Positions 40,582-48,748 of a stretch of 64,000 nucleotides of DNA are shown in pieces. Origin of the DNA: an uncultured Oscillospiraceae bacterium. Lineage in GTDB: Bacteria > Bacillota > Clostridia > Oscillospirales > Oscillospiraceae. Within the stretch, counting starts at the first letter, position 1, and each line of letters begins with the position of its first letter. The stretch lies in assembly GCA_949935795.1 (NCBI GenBank), contig CATLFX010000001.1, positions 55,759 through 119,758 of the forward strand. The letters are read 5' to 3'. The notes under the pieces are model-generated. The model was not told the origin of the DNA. It saw only the letters and a list, made by a program, of their open reading frames with translations, and did not search any database. A program made the position numbers and the translations under genes.

Positions 40582-42684
40582 TCAATATTGATTTACCCAG
40601 TTGGCGATAAGCCACTGGGGCACCAGCCAGGCGGCCATAAAGATGAGGAAGTTAGGAACCGTCAGCGAGGCGAAAGCCCCCACCGAGGTGAGGTAGAAGG
40701 TGAGGCACAGGCCGATCACCGAGCCGGCCAGGGCGAAAGCCAGCCCCCAGCGGGTGGCCAGACGGAGCCGCCGCCCGCCCACCACCGCGTCGCAGTAGGG
40801 GATCAGGCCCTCGCGGCTGAGCAGGGCCACCAGGTCGCCCACCTCCTCCGGGTCAGGCTTGGACAGCTCCAGCCGCCGCCCCACCGGGGGGAACTCCATT
40901 TTGTCCACGGGGAGCTTGAACTTCTGCTCCAGCAGGGCGGGGATCAGGTTGGGGTCCCGGGTGGCCAGCACCGGGGCGGCTCCGGCGTTCATCAGGGCGG
41001 ACAGGCTGGGGTTTACCGTCCCGCTCATGGCGTAGTTCAGCAGGAACAGCCCGGACAGCTGGCCGTTGATGGCGCAGAAAATGGCGTTTTTGATGTTATG
41101 TCCCGGAGGCAGGGGCACCTCCATCAGGTGCATGTAGGCGGCGGTGCCCACCAGCACCTCCTGGTTTCGGATGATGCCGGAGACCCCTCCCTCGTGCCAC
41201 TCCATTCCGGACACCTCCCGGTAGAGAGCCCCGTTGGTGCGCAGCAGGTCGTGGAAGGGGCGGGTGAGGCCGCAGTCCATCACCCGCATCATGGTGGCGG
41301 TGTAGCCCACCACCTTTTCGGTGGCCGCGCCGCCGAACACCTTCACCTGGGCCACGTACACCGATCCGGTGGGGAACAGGTCCAGATCGCTGACGATGAC
41401 GCCGCCGGGGCGGCACCGGGCGGCGCCCGCCCAGCCCGCCAGGGCCGCGCCCACCTTGCTCAGCCGCTGGGCCAGCTGCCGGTAGGGCAGGCCGAAGGCC
41501 AGCAGGGCGGGCCAGGAGGCGGCGGCTGTGAAGCAGGCGGAGGCCGCCCACAGCAGGCGTCCGGCCTCCCCCTGGCCCGCCGAGGCCATGATGGCGCACA
41601 GCAGGGCCCCCAGCAGCAGCAGGGGAGCGGCGAGACGGTAAGCGGCGTGGCCCCCGTCCTCCATCTGGAGCCTGCTCCCAAAGCCCAGGCTGGACCCGGA
41701 GACCTTGGTGTAGGTGGGCTTGTTGGACCACAGGGCGTCGTCCAGGGACACCACATAGGGGGTGCGGCTCTGGGAGGCGGTCTTGGCGGACAGCCGGTCC
41801 GCCTGCCGGCGGGCGTGCTCTCCCCGCAGGGCGAAGGCCAGCCCCAGGGCGGCGATGGCGGAGAAGGGCGGGGACTGTGTCCGGCCCTCCATCCGAAAGG
41901 CGGTGAGGCCGTCGGCCAGGGTGAACAGCCAGGCGAACAGCAGCACACTCTCCGCCCTGGGGCGGAGGGTGAAGAACTGCTTTGCCCCGGCGGCGATGAT
42001 CTCATAGCACAGCAGGCCGGTCACCGCCAGCAGGGCGGTGAGAAGCAGACAGCGCAGCTGGAACACCTCCATGCCCTGGAGCGCCCCGGCCAGGGTGTTC
42101 CAGGGCAGGAAAGGCAGTTCCAGGGAGCACACCACTGCCGCCAGAGCGGAGACCAGGGCGAATTTTGTCCGGACGCCCTGGCCCTTCAACCCTTTTCCGT
42201 ATTGGGCCGCCAGCTTGGCGGGGGGAACGTCGGGAGGGAGCTCTTTGGGCTTAATCAGCCGCAGCTTGGGGCGGCGGGGCGGGACTTTGTCCTCGTCGGG
42301 CAGTTCCTCCTGGTCCACGCCGGGGGTGTATTTCTCCGCCCGGAGGGCCTCCGGGTCGGGTTCGGCCTGGTCGTACATGTGGTCGGCAAAGTGGTCCGCC
42401 CGGCGCAGCAGGGTGTGAAGATGGGCCCCGATGGTCCGCCCCACGTTCTCCGGCACGATCTCCGGAATGGGCTGGTCCCCTTTGGGCTTTGGGGCGGGCT
42501 TTTTCGCCGCCCTGCCAGGGGAAGCCTCCTCCGGGGGCAGGGGCGGGACCTCCCCGGTGGGGAAATCCACCACCTTCTGAGGCCGCTTGGGCTTTGGGGC
42601 CTGTTGGCCCTTGGAGCCGTACTCCGCCAAAATTTCGTCTACGGTGTACTCCGGCCCGCCCTGTTTTTTCGTCTCATCGGACAT
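40582..42684 (-). CDS. P-type ATPase-like membrane protein lacking the catalytic motif
   Basis: The 700-residue protein has a Pro/Lys-rich cytoplasmic N-terminal third (1-170), about six helices (175-400), a cytoplasmic domain (405-645) and two final helices. The cytoplasmic domain follows P-type ATPase order. PGGVIVSDLDLFPTGSVYV (427-444) sits where DKTGTLTxG is expected. HEGGVSGIIRNQEVLVGTAAYM (497-518) matches the GxGVxGxVxGxxVxVG nucleotide-domain motif. GQLSGLFLLNYAMSGTVNPSLSALMNAG, then PVLATRDPN (571-579), matches the region up to TGDN. KTGT, TGD and GDGxND are altered, so ATP-driven phosphorylation is unlikely. I infer a pseudo-ATPase with a regulatory or scaffold role. Neighbours are rlmB and an unknown protein. 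Confidence 0.6.
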   Translation of the reverse strand: MSDETKKQGGPEYTVDEILAEYGSKGQQAPKPKRPQKVVDFPTGEVPPLPPEEASPGRAAKKPAPKPKGDQPIPEIVPENVGRTIGAHLHTLLRRADHFADHMYDQAEPDPEALRAEKYTPGVDQEELPDEDKVPPRRPKLRLIKPKELPPDVPPAKLAAQYGKGLKGQGVRTKFALVSALAAVVCSLELPFLPWNTLAGALQGMEVFQLRCLLLTALLAVTGLLCYEIIAAGAKQFFTLRPRAESVLLFAWLFTLADGLTAFRMEGRTQSPPFSAIAALGLAFALRGEHARRQADRLSAKTASQSRTPYVVSLDDALWSNKPTYTKVSGSSLGFGSRLQMEDGGHAAYRLAAPLLLLGALLCAIMASAGQGEAGRLLWAASACFTAAASWPALLAFGLPYRQLAQRLSKVGAALAGWAGAARCRPGGVIVSDLDLFPTGSVYVAQVKVFGGAATEKVVGYTATMMRVMDCGLTRPFHDLLRTNGALYREVSGMEWHEGGVSGIIRNQEVLVGTAAYMHLMEVPLPPGHNIKNAIFCAINGQLSGLFLLNYAMSGTVNPSLSALMNAGAAPVLATRDPNLIPALLEQKFKLPVDKMEFPPVGRRLELSKPDPEEVGDLVALLSREGLIPYCDAVVGGRRLRLATRWGLAFALAGSVIGLCLTFYLTSVGAFASLTVPNFLIFMAAWLVPQWLIANWVNQY

Positions 42685-42695
42685 GGATATTCTCC

Positions 42696-43469
42696 TTATC
42701 GGCGCTGTCTCACAGCTTCATATAGTACAATGGCCGCCGCGGCGGAGGCGTTGAGGGAGTTGAGCCGCCCCTTCATGGGGATGGACACCAGAAAGTCGCA
42801 CTGTTCCCGGACCAGGCGGCTCATGCCGTCTCCCTCGCTGCCGATGACGATGGCGGCCGGGCCCTTCAAGTCGGCCTCGTACAGGCTTGTCCCCCCGGCG
42901 GCGTCGGCCCCGAACACCCACAGCCCCGCCTCCTTCAGCTCCTTGAGGAGCGCGGTCAGGTTGGGCACCCGGGCCACGGACAGATAGCTCACCGCCCCGG
43001 CGCTGGTCTTGGCCACGATGGCGGTGAGCCCCGCCGACCGCCGCTTGGGGATGATAACCCCGTGGGCCCCGGCGCACTCCGCCGTGCGGATCACCGCCCC
43101 CAGGTTGTGGGGGTCGCTGAGTTCGTCGCACACCACGATCAGGGGGGGCTCCCCCTTTTCCCGGGCGGCGTTCAGAATGTCGTCCACGCTGGCGTACTCC
43201 CGGACGGCGGCCACGGCGATGACGCCCTGGTGGCTCTTGGTGCGGCTCATGCCGTCCAGCTTCCGCCGGTCCGCCTCCGTCACCACAACGCCCTTGTTCC
43301 GGGCGGTAGAGGCGATGTGGCCCAGGGTGGCGTCGGTCTCCCCCCGGGCGATGTAAATTTTGTCGATGGCGGTCCCGGCCCGGAGGGCCTCGATCACCGC
43401 GTTGCGCCCCTCGATGAGGCCGTCGGCGTCCGCCTCCAGGGGACCGCGCTGATTTTTATGCTCACGCAT
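42696..43469 (-). CDS. rlmB: TrmH/RlmB-family 2'-O-ribose methyltransferase
   Basis: The 257-residue protein has an N-terminal RNA-binding domain (GLIEGRNAVIEALRAGTAIDKIYIARGE) and a SPOUT catalytic domain with the three family motifs: DPHNLGAVIRTAECAGAHGVIIP, IVIGSEGDGMSRLV and SIPMKGRLNSLNASAAAAIVLYE. It methylates the ribose of a guanosine, by analogy G2251 of 23S rRNA. The knotted SAM site is intact. It lies 11 bases upstream of the P-type-ATPase-like gene. Confidence 0.92.
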   Translation of the reverse strand: MREHKNQRGPLEADADGLIEGRNAVIEALRAGTAIDKIYIARGETDATLGHIASTARNKGVVVTEADRRKLDGMSRTKSHQGVIAVAAVREYASVDDILNAAREKGEPPLIVVCDELSDPHNLGAVIRTAECAGAHGVIIPKRRSAGLTAIVAKTSAGAVSYLSVARVPNLTALLKELKEAGLWVFGADAAGGTSLYEADLKGPAAIVIGSEGDGMSRLVREQCDFLVSIPMKGRLNSLNASAAAAIVLYEAVRQRR

Positions 43470-43613
43470 GGGAAAAACTCCTTTTGCCTACAGGCTGTTT
43501 TGGCTATAATCATGTAGTATATCATAATCAGCGCCGGGGCGAAAGGGGGAGCGCCCATCTTTTTCCCCCTATTTTTCGTCATAGAAAGTTTACAGCCCAG
43601 TCAATAACATTTC

Positions 43614-43642
43614 TTGTTTTTATCGCCAAGGTGTGTTATACT
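43614..43642 (+). promoter_or_regulatory. Promoter of ftsH
   Basis: TTGTTT (43614-43619) and TATACT (43637-43642) are 17 bases apart, 79 bases before the ftsH start. Confidence 0.6.
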
Positions 43643-43720
43643 GCCAGACAGCACACCCTAAAATAAAAGAAAAACACAAAGCCGGATGACCTGTCCGGCT
43701 GTGAAAAGGAGGTCATGCCT

Positions 43721-45898
43721 ATGGCGGGCCCAATGAAACCCAACGATCCCAACCGCCGGGAAGACCCCAGCGGCGGCGACGACAAAAAACGAAGTCCGCT
43801 GGGCTTTTTCAGCATCGTCCTGTGGGCGGTGATGCTGGTGTTCCTGCTCCAGAGCTGCATCGGCATGGTGGAGAAATCCTCGGTGCACGAGGTGCCCTAC
43901 TCCACCTTCATGGAGTGGGTGGAGGCGGGCTATGTGGCGGAGGTCCAGCTGGACAGCACTGTGTACACGTTTACGCTGAAGGAGGACTCTGCCCCCCTCC
44001 AGGAGCTGCTGGACCAGATGGAAAACGCCTACGGTTCCGGGACGCTGGGGGGGCTGTTCAACCAGTTCAACCGCCAGGACCTGGAAAACGCCGCCAGCAC
44101 CGCCGTCAAGTTCCAGGTGGGGCCGGTCAACGACCCGAACCTGGTGCAGTGGCTGCGGGAAAACAACGTGGAGACCTTCCGCCGGGACGCTGTGACTCAG
44201 GAGCAGCAGATGGTCAGCATGGTGGCGGGCACGGTGGTGCCCATCCTGCTGATGGTGGCGGGGCTCATGCTGGTGTACCGCTACATGTTCAAGAAGATGG
44301 GGTCGGGCGGCGGCTTCGGCGGCATCGGCGGCGTGGGCAAGGCCAACGCCAAGGTGTACGTGGAGAAAAAGACCGGGGTCACCTTCAACGACGTGGCGGG
44401 CCAGGACGAGGCCAAGGAGAGCCTGGAGGAGATCATCGACTTCCTCCACAACCCCGGCAAGTACACCGAGATCGGGGCCAAGCTGCCTAAGGGCGCGCTG
44501 CTGGTGGGCCCGCCGGGCACCGGCAAAACCCTGCTGGCCAAGGCCGTGGCCGGTGAGGCCAACGTCCCCTTCTTCTCCATCTCCGGCTCCGACTTCGTGG
44601 AGATGTTCGTGGGCGTGGGCGCGTCCCGCGTCCGGGACCTGTTCAAGGAGGCCAGCAAAATGGCCCCCTGCATCATCTTCATCGACGAGATCGACACCAT
44701 CGGCAAGTCCCGCGACAACCGCATGGGCGGCAACGACGAGCGGGAGCAGACCCTGAACCAGCTGCTGGCCGAGCTGGACGGCTTCGACCCCGGCAAGGGC
44801 GTCATCGTGCTGGGGGCCACCAACCGGCCCGAGGTGCTGGACAAGGCCCTGCTGCGTCCGGGGCGGTTCGACCGGCGCATCACCATCGACCGGCCCAACC
44901 TGGCGGGGCGGCTGGCCACCCTCCAGGTCCATACCCGCAAGATCAAGCTGGCCGAGGACGTGGACCTGAACAAGATCGCCCTGGCCACTGCGGGCTGCGT
45001 GGGCGCGGATTTGGCCAATCTGGTCAACGAGGCCGCCCTGCGGGCCGTCCGCAAGGGCCGCCGCCTGGTCACCCAGGAGGACCTGCTGGCCTCCTTCGAG
45101 TTCGTCATCGCGGGCAGCGAGAAGAAAAACTCCGTCCTCACCGAGTTCGAGCGCAAGCTGGTGGCCTACCACGAGGTGGGCCACGCCATGGTGGCCTACA
45201 AGCAGAAAAACGCCGAGCCGGTGCAGAAGATTACCATCGTGCCCCACACCGAGGGCTCCCTGGGCTACACCCTGCTGATGCCCGAGGAGGACAAGACCAA
45301 CCTGCGCACCAAGGAAGAGCTGATGGCCAAGATTGCGGTCTCCATGGGCGGCCGCGCCGCCGAGGAAGTGGTGATGAACACCATGACCAACGGCGCGTCC
45401 CAGGACATCCAGGAGGCCACCAACATCGCCCGGAACATGGTGGCCATGTACGGCATGAGCGAGGAGTTCGGCATGATGGCCCTGGGCTCCGTCCGCAACC
45501 AGTACCTGGACGGCGGCTACGGCCTGGACTGTGCCCAGGACACCGCCGCCGTCATGGACAAGGCGGTCAAGGCGGTGCTGGACGTGTGCTACGCCGACGC
45601 GGTGGAGGTCATCAAGGCCAACCGGGAGGACATGGACAAGGTGGTGGCCTACCTGCTGGAGAAGGAGACCATCACCGGCGGCGAGATGGTCGCCATCATC
45701 GAGGGCCGGGACCCTGCGCTGGTGGAGGGTGCCTATACCTCCACCCATGCCGGGAAGCTCCCCGAGGACGTGGAGCCCCCCGCCCGGCACATCCATATCG
45801 TGGATGAGCCCATCCCCATGCCGCCCCCGGCGGAGGACGGGGAGAAGCCGCCGGAAGGGGGGGGGCCGGAACAGCCCGAGGGACCGAAAGAGGAATAA
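43721..45898 (+). CDS. ftsH: ATP-dependent zinc metalloprotease FtsH
   Basis: The 725-residue membrane protease has two transmembrane helices (about 25-45 and 170-190) enclosing an extracytoplasmic domain. An AAA+ module (Walker A GPPGTGKT, Walker [13 protein letters not shown], second region of homology [21 protein letters not shown]) and an M41 zinc protease domain ([11 protein letters not shown]) follow. A Pro/Glu-rich tail of about 50 residues ends it. It degrades unfolded membrane and regulatory proteins. ATG 43721 is eight bases from AAAGGAGG; the upstream ATG 43715 is only two bases away, so I prefer 43721. Confidence 0.96.
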   Translation: MAGPMKPNDPNRREDPSGGDDKKRSPLGFFSIVLWAVMLVFLLQSCIGMVEKSSVHEVPYSTFMEWVEAGYVAEVQLDSTVYTFTLKEDSAPLQELLDQMENAYGSGTLGGLFNQFNRQDLENAASTAVKFQVGPVNDPNLVQWLRENNVETFRRDAVTQEQQMVSMVAGTVVPILLMVAGLMLVYRYMFKKMGSGGGFGGIGGVGKANAKVYVEKKTGVTFNDVAGQDEAKESLEEIIDFLHNPGKYTEIGAKLPKGALLVGPPGTGKTLLAKAVAGEANVPFFSISGSDFVEMFVGVGASRVRDLFKEASKMAPCIIFIDEIDTIGKSRDNRMGGNDEREQTLNQLLAELDGFDPGKGVIVLGATNRPEVLDKALLRPGRFDRRITIDRPNLAGRLATLQVHTRKIKLAEDVDLNKIALATAGCVGADLANLVNEAALRAVRKGRRLVTQEDLLASFEFVIAGSEKKNSVLTEFERKLVAYHEVGHAMVAYKQKNAEPVQKITIVPHTEGSLGYTLLMPEEDKTNLRTKEELMAKIAVSMGGRAAEEVVMNTMTNGASQDIQEATNIARNMVAMYGMSEEFGMMALGSVRNQYLDGGYGLDCAQDTAAVMDKAVKAVLDVCYADAVEVIKANREDMDKVVAYLLEKETITGGEMVAIIEGRDPALVEGAYTSTHAGKLPEDVEPPARHIHIVDEPIPMPPPAEDGEKPPEGGGPEQPEGPKEE

Positions 45899-45912
45899 GG
45901 GCATTGAAATTG

Positions 45913-45950
45913 TTCCTTTTTCTTGAAAGAAAAAGGAACCGAAAAAGAAC
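45913..45950 (+). repeat. Dispersed palindromic element downstream of ftsH
   Basis: The same palindrome plus tail as in the 38122 array (TTCCTTTTTCTT / GAAAGAAAAAGGAA, then CCGAAAAAGAACTT) starts 15 bases after the ftsH stop. Confidence 0.88.
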
Positions 45951-45956
45951 TTTTAA

Positions 45957-45992
45957 CCCCGCCCGGAGCATTGCTCCGGGCGGGGTCTTTTG
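45957..45992. terminator. Terminator between ftsH and the convergent sigma-partner gene
   Basis: CCCCGCCCGGAGCA/TGCTCCGGGCGGGG pairs around a minimal loop and is followed by TCTTTT; on the minus strand it is followed by TTAAAAGTT. Confidence 0.8.
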
Positions 45993-46008
45993 TGATTGCA
46001 GGTTTGGA

Positions 46009-46677
46009 TTACCAGTTGTCAAGTTCTTTCATTGCAGCCTCGAACCAGGGATAGTTGACGGTGTTCAGCTCATAGCTGGGGTCATTGTTCAGCTTCTCTA
46101 CCAGTTCCGGAGAGAGCTGGTAGGAAGGCTGACGTACTCCGTCTATCGTCAGGTAGCTGTCGGCATAGTTGGATCCTTGGATGGAGCCGAAGCCGTCATT
46201 TGCCTGGAAATACTCAGCCCAACCAAAATTGTCCACGGTGCCACCCAGGATAACATAGCCCTTATTCCCAGTGGCGGGGTCGGTGTGCTCGTAGATATAG
46301 GGCGTGTTCTCGTCGATGAGGCCGGTGAGGTCGGTGCGCTCTTCACCGTTGGCGAACCACAGCTTCCCATTTTCCAGAATGATGGGAGCCTTATCTTCTG
46401 TGCTCCCAAACACTGCCTCCGCGCCGCCAATGGCCCCGTCGGCGCCTGCGGGCATGATGTTGACCGAACCGCCGCTGAAGAAATTGTACACCTGACCGGG
46501 CAGGCCCGCCGCGATGGACAGCACGCACCCCACCGCCAGCGCCGCCGCCAGCACCAGTGCCTTGACAGAGGGCTTGCGCCGCTTCTGAGTACCCTGATTC
46601 TCCAACATATCCATGATTTCCTCCTTTTTTCGGTCACTCATTGTGACCTGTTCCATCATGCGCCAGTAGTTGTTCAT
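46009..46677 (-). CDS. Single-pass membrane protein downstream of an ECF sigma factor, probable anti-sigma factor
   Basis: The 222-residue protein starts with a charged cytoplasmic segment (MMEQVTMSDRKKEEIMDMLENQGTQKRRKPSVK), has one transmembrane helix (ALVLAAALAVGCVLSIAAGL), and an acidic extracytoplasmic domain of about 160 residues that I do not recognise. Its start overlaps the sigma gene by 44 bases and has AAGGAGC upstream. Position and topology make an anti-sigma or signal-sensing partner likely. Confidence 0.68.
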   Translation of the reverse strand: MNNYWRMMEQVTMSDRKKEEIMDMLENQGTQKRRKPSVKALVLAAALAVGCVLSIAAGLPGQVYNFFSGGSVNIMPAGADGAIGGAEAVFGSTEDKAPIILENGKLWFANGEERTDLTGLIDENTPYIYEHTDPATGNKGYVILGGTVDNFGWAEYFQANDGFGSIQGSNYADSYLTIDGVRQPSYQLSPELVEKLNNDPSYELNTVNYPWFEAAMKELDNW

Positions 46678-47131
46678 CGTCGCTCAGCTCCTTTCTCAGC
46701 ATGTCCCGGGCCCGGGCCATGCGCGTCTGGACTGCCGTACGGGATAGTTTCAGGATGTCCCCGATCTCCCCCTGGCCGTAGCCCTCCCAGTAGTACAGGT
46801 GGATCACCGCCCGGTATTTGGGAGGCAGGGCCATCACCGCGTCCCACAGTTCCCGGTCGGATTGGTCCCGGAAGGGGAGGGACTCGTCCAGCTCCCCCAC
46901 GTTCCTCCGCCAGAAGGACCTCAGCTGGCTTTTGCACAGGTTGGCGGCGCAGGTGAGCAGCCAGCTTTTCTCCCGCCCCGGCAGGAGGACGGTCTTGCCC
47001 TCCGCCAGCTTGAGAAATACGCTCTGGCACACGTCCTCGCCATCGGCGCGGTTTCCCAGATAGCTGTAGGCCAGCCGGAACACGTCGTCGCCGTATTTGC
47101 GGAACAGATCCGCCAGTTTTTCGGCATCCAT
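46634..47131 (-). CDS. ECF-family RNA polymerase sigma factor
   Basis: The 165-residue protein has region 2 (DDVFRLAYSYLGNRADGEDVCQSVFLKLAEG) and region 4 (MALPPKYRAVIHLYYWEGYGQGEIGDILKLSRTAVQTRMARARDMLRKEL). It is the second ECF factor in the window and differs in sequence from the one at 14374. It is translationally linked to the membrane protein at 46009-46677. Its regulon is unknown. Confidence 0.94.
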   Translation of the reverse strand: MDAEKLADLFRKYGDDVFRLAYSYLGNRADGEDVCQSVFLKLAEGKTVLLPGREKSWLLTCAANLCKSQLRSFWRRNVGELDESLPFRDQSDRELWDAVMALPPKYRAVIHLYYWEGYGQGEIGDILKLSRTAVQTRMARARDMLRKELSDDEQLLAHDGTGHNE

Positions 47132-47159
47132 CGCAGGTCACTTCCTTTCGCCGCCGTGT

Positions 47160-47189
47160 ATCATACTGCGTAGCGCTTTGCAGTTGTCA
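47160..47189 (-). promoter_or_regulatory. Possible promoter of the second sigma gene
   Basis: Minus-strand TGACAA (47184-47189) and TATGAT (47160-47165) are 18 bases apart, 29 bases upstream of the start. The context GTGACAAC could equally be an ECF-type -35 element. Confidence 0.4.
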
Positions 47190-47224
47190 CGCTGCGCTTC
47201 TTTGTGATCACGCCTATAAAACGA

Positions 47225-47257
47225 TTGAGGGAGCCCGATTATCACAGGCTCCCTCAA
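47225..47257. terminator. Terminator after the PNPOx-like gene
   Basis: TTGAGGGAGCC/GGCTCCCTCAA pair around an 11-base loop; T runs follow on both strands (GTTTTTT and CGTTTTA). Confidence 0.82.
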
Positions 47258-47296
47258 GTTTTTTGCGAAAAGCTTGGGCGGCGGGCGGCCCCGCCG

Positions 47297-47782
47297 TCAC
47301 TGCTGGTCGTACTGTTTTACCTCCACGGTCTCCTTGTCAAAGTCGATGAAGATCTGATAGGCGTAATTGTCCTCGCTGGTGTCCCAGATCTCCACGAATT
47401 TTGGGGAGACCTCAATGATGATCTCCGTGTCCTCGTGGGAGTACTTGTTATAGCTGCCCCAGAGGTACTTTTTGTAGAGCCCCTCGAACCTCCGGCCCGG
47501 TTCCTCCACCACCAGGCCCTTGTTTTCGGCCACGCCCTCGATCTGGACGCCGCTCCAGCACAGGGCCACCCGGGGGTTCTGGTAGAGCTGCTGGGTCTTG
47601 CGGAAATTCTTGTCCGTCTTGAACCAGACCTTGTTGTCATAGAACAGGCAGCTCACGTTGCGCACCATCACGTAGTCGTTTACCGAGCTGGCCAGGGCCA
47701 TGATTTTGGATTCCCCCAGCTTTTCAAACATGAGGTCCACAGCCTGCGGGAAGGTCAGGCTTTTATCCATGCTGAACTTCAT
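47297..47782 (-). CDS. Pyridoxamine 5'-phosphate oxidase-like flavin-binding protein
   Basis: The 161-residue protein has the split-barrel fold of the PNPOx/general-stress FMN-binding family: ALASSVNDYVMVRNVSCLFYDNKVWFKTDKNFRKTQQLYQNPRVALCW is the conserved core. Such proteins bind FMN, or sometimes F420 or heme, and reduce small molecules. AAGGAGG supports ATG 47782. It overlaps the ribU stop by 20 bases, so it lies under the same FMN riboswitch, which supports a flavin role. Confidence 0.85.
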   Translation of the reverse strand: MKFSMDKSLTFPQAVDLMFEKLGESKIMALASSVNDYVMVRNVSCLFYDNKVWFKTDKNFRKTQQLYQNPRVALCWSGVQIEGVAENKGLVVEEPGRRFEGLYKKYLWGSYNKYSHEDTEIIIEVSPKFVEIWDTSEDNYAYQIFIDFDKETVEVKQYDQQ

Positions 47783-48398
47783 TTTCAATTCCTCCTTGTC
47801 CTTCAATCAGCCTTTTTATGGGGACGCTGAGTTTCTTATAAAGTAAAAACGTGAGCAGGGACGTGATGGACCGGGACAGCAGGTTGAACGGGATGACGGA
47901 GAAGGCCACCATCGTGGGAATGCTCGTGATCCAGGGGTTGACGGCGGAACACGCGGCGATGATCCCGTCCCAGTTCATCCCGTAGAGCGTGATGTACATG
48001 GGGAAGGTAACATAGATGTTGGCGAATACGGCCACCACCACGCAGATCAGCGTGCCCAAGACCAAGCCGGTGACGGCCCCCTTTTTGGTGCGGTTTCTGC
48101 GGTAATAGAGCAGGGCGGGCATCACATAGGCCAGGCTGAGAATCAAATTGAGAATCTCGCCGGTGAACAGGGAGCTGCTGCCCTTGAAGAGCAGCTTGAG
48201 GCCGATTTTGACGACGATGATCTCAATGGCCCCCGCCGGTCCCAGGATGAAGCCGCCGATGAGTTCGGGCAGGGCGGACAGATCGAACTCCGCGAAGGGG
48301 GAGAGGACGGGCACGGAGAAGCTGAAATACATCAGCACAAAGGCCACCGCGCCGCACAGTGCCGCCATCGTCAGGCGGCGAAGCTTTTGCTTGTTCAT
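47763..48398 (-). CDS. ribU: RibU-type riboflavin ECF transporter S component
   Basis: The 211-residue protein has five to six transmembrane helices. The N terminus MNKQKLRRLTMAALCGAVAFVLMYFSFSVPVLSPFAEFDLSALPELIGGFILGPAGAIEIIVVK matches RibU, the high-affinity riboflavin-binding subunit that docks to a shared EcfAA'T module (not in this window). An FMN riboswitch and a consensus promoter stand directly upstream, confirming the substrate. GGAGG precedes ATG 48398. Confidence 0.93.
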   Translation of the reverse strand: MNKQKLRRLTMAALCGAVAFVLMYFSFSVPVLSPFAEFDLSALPELIGGFILGPAGAIEIIVVKIGLKLLFKGSSSLFTGEILNLILSLAYVMPALLYYRRNRTKKGAVTGLVLGTLICVVVAVFANIYVTFPMYITLYGMNWDGIIAACSAVNPWITSIPTMVAFSVIPFNLLSRSITSLLTFLLYKKLSVPIKRLIEGQGGIENEVQHG

Positions 48399-48421
48399 AG
48401 ACAAAACCTCCAAATACAAAA

Positions 48422-48497
48422 TGCGCCTCTCTGCAAGGCCCGAAACCACCTGGAATCCTTTGACTTCTTCCAGGTGAACGGCCAACAAAGAGGCGCA
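48422..48497 (-). terminator. Expression-platform terminator of the FMN riboswitch
   Basis: On the minus strand TGCGCCTCT (48489-48497) pairs with AGAGGCGCA (48422-48430), enclosing a second stem CACCTGGAA/TTCCAGGTG. TTTTGTATTT follows. FMN binding should favour this terminator and stop transcription before ribU. Confidence 0.75.
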
Positions 48498-48527
48498 CGC
48501 CCAAAGGCGCGCGACTTTGCCGCGCTC

Positions 48528-48646
48528 GTCTTCTCCCATCCAGACTGTACTGTTGGTCCCGGAGTTTCACCGGGTCAGCGGCCGCCCGAAGGCAGCCGGT
48601 CGCGGACTATACCGCCAGTAGGGGAATTGCACCCCACCCTGAAGAC
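48528..48646 (-). promoter_or_regulatory. FMN riboswitch (RFN element)
   Basis: The conserved aptamer elements occur in order on the minus strand: closing stem GTCTTC/GAAGAC, GGGGTGCAATTCCCC, ACTGGCGGTATAGTCCGCGA, the variable arm CCGGCTGCCTTCGGGCGG, GACCCGGTGAAACTCCGGG, and AGTCTGGATGGGAGAAGA. All six helices can form. It senses FMN and controls ribU and the PNPOx-like gene. Confidence 0.95.
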
Positions 48647-48672
48647 AAAGTATTCGGTTGTTTCTGGAACGC

Positions 48673-48701
48673 ATTATACGCCGTTGGGCGGCAGATGTCA
48701 A
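48673..48701 (-). promoter_or_regulatory. Consensus promoter of the riboswitch-ribU unit
   Basis: Minus-strand TTGACA (48696-48701) and TATAAT (48673-48678) are exactly 17 bases apart, 27 bases upstream of the aptamer. Confidence 0.9.
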
Positions 48702-48748
48702 GCCCGGAAAAGGGCGCGGAGCGCACAGTCCCGCCGCCCTGGCGGGGG

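Noticed and set aside
43658..45904. 748-codon minus-strand frame
   Set aside because: Antisense to ftsH.
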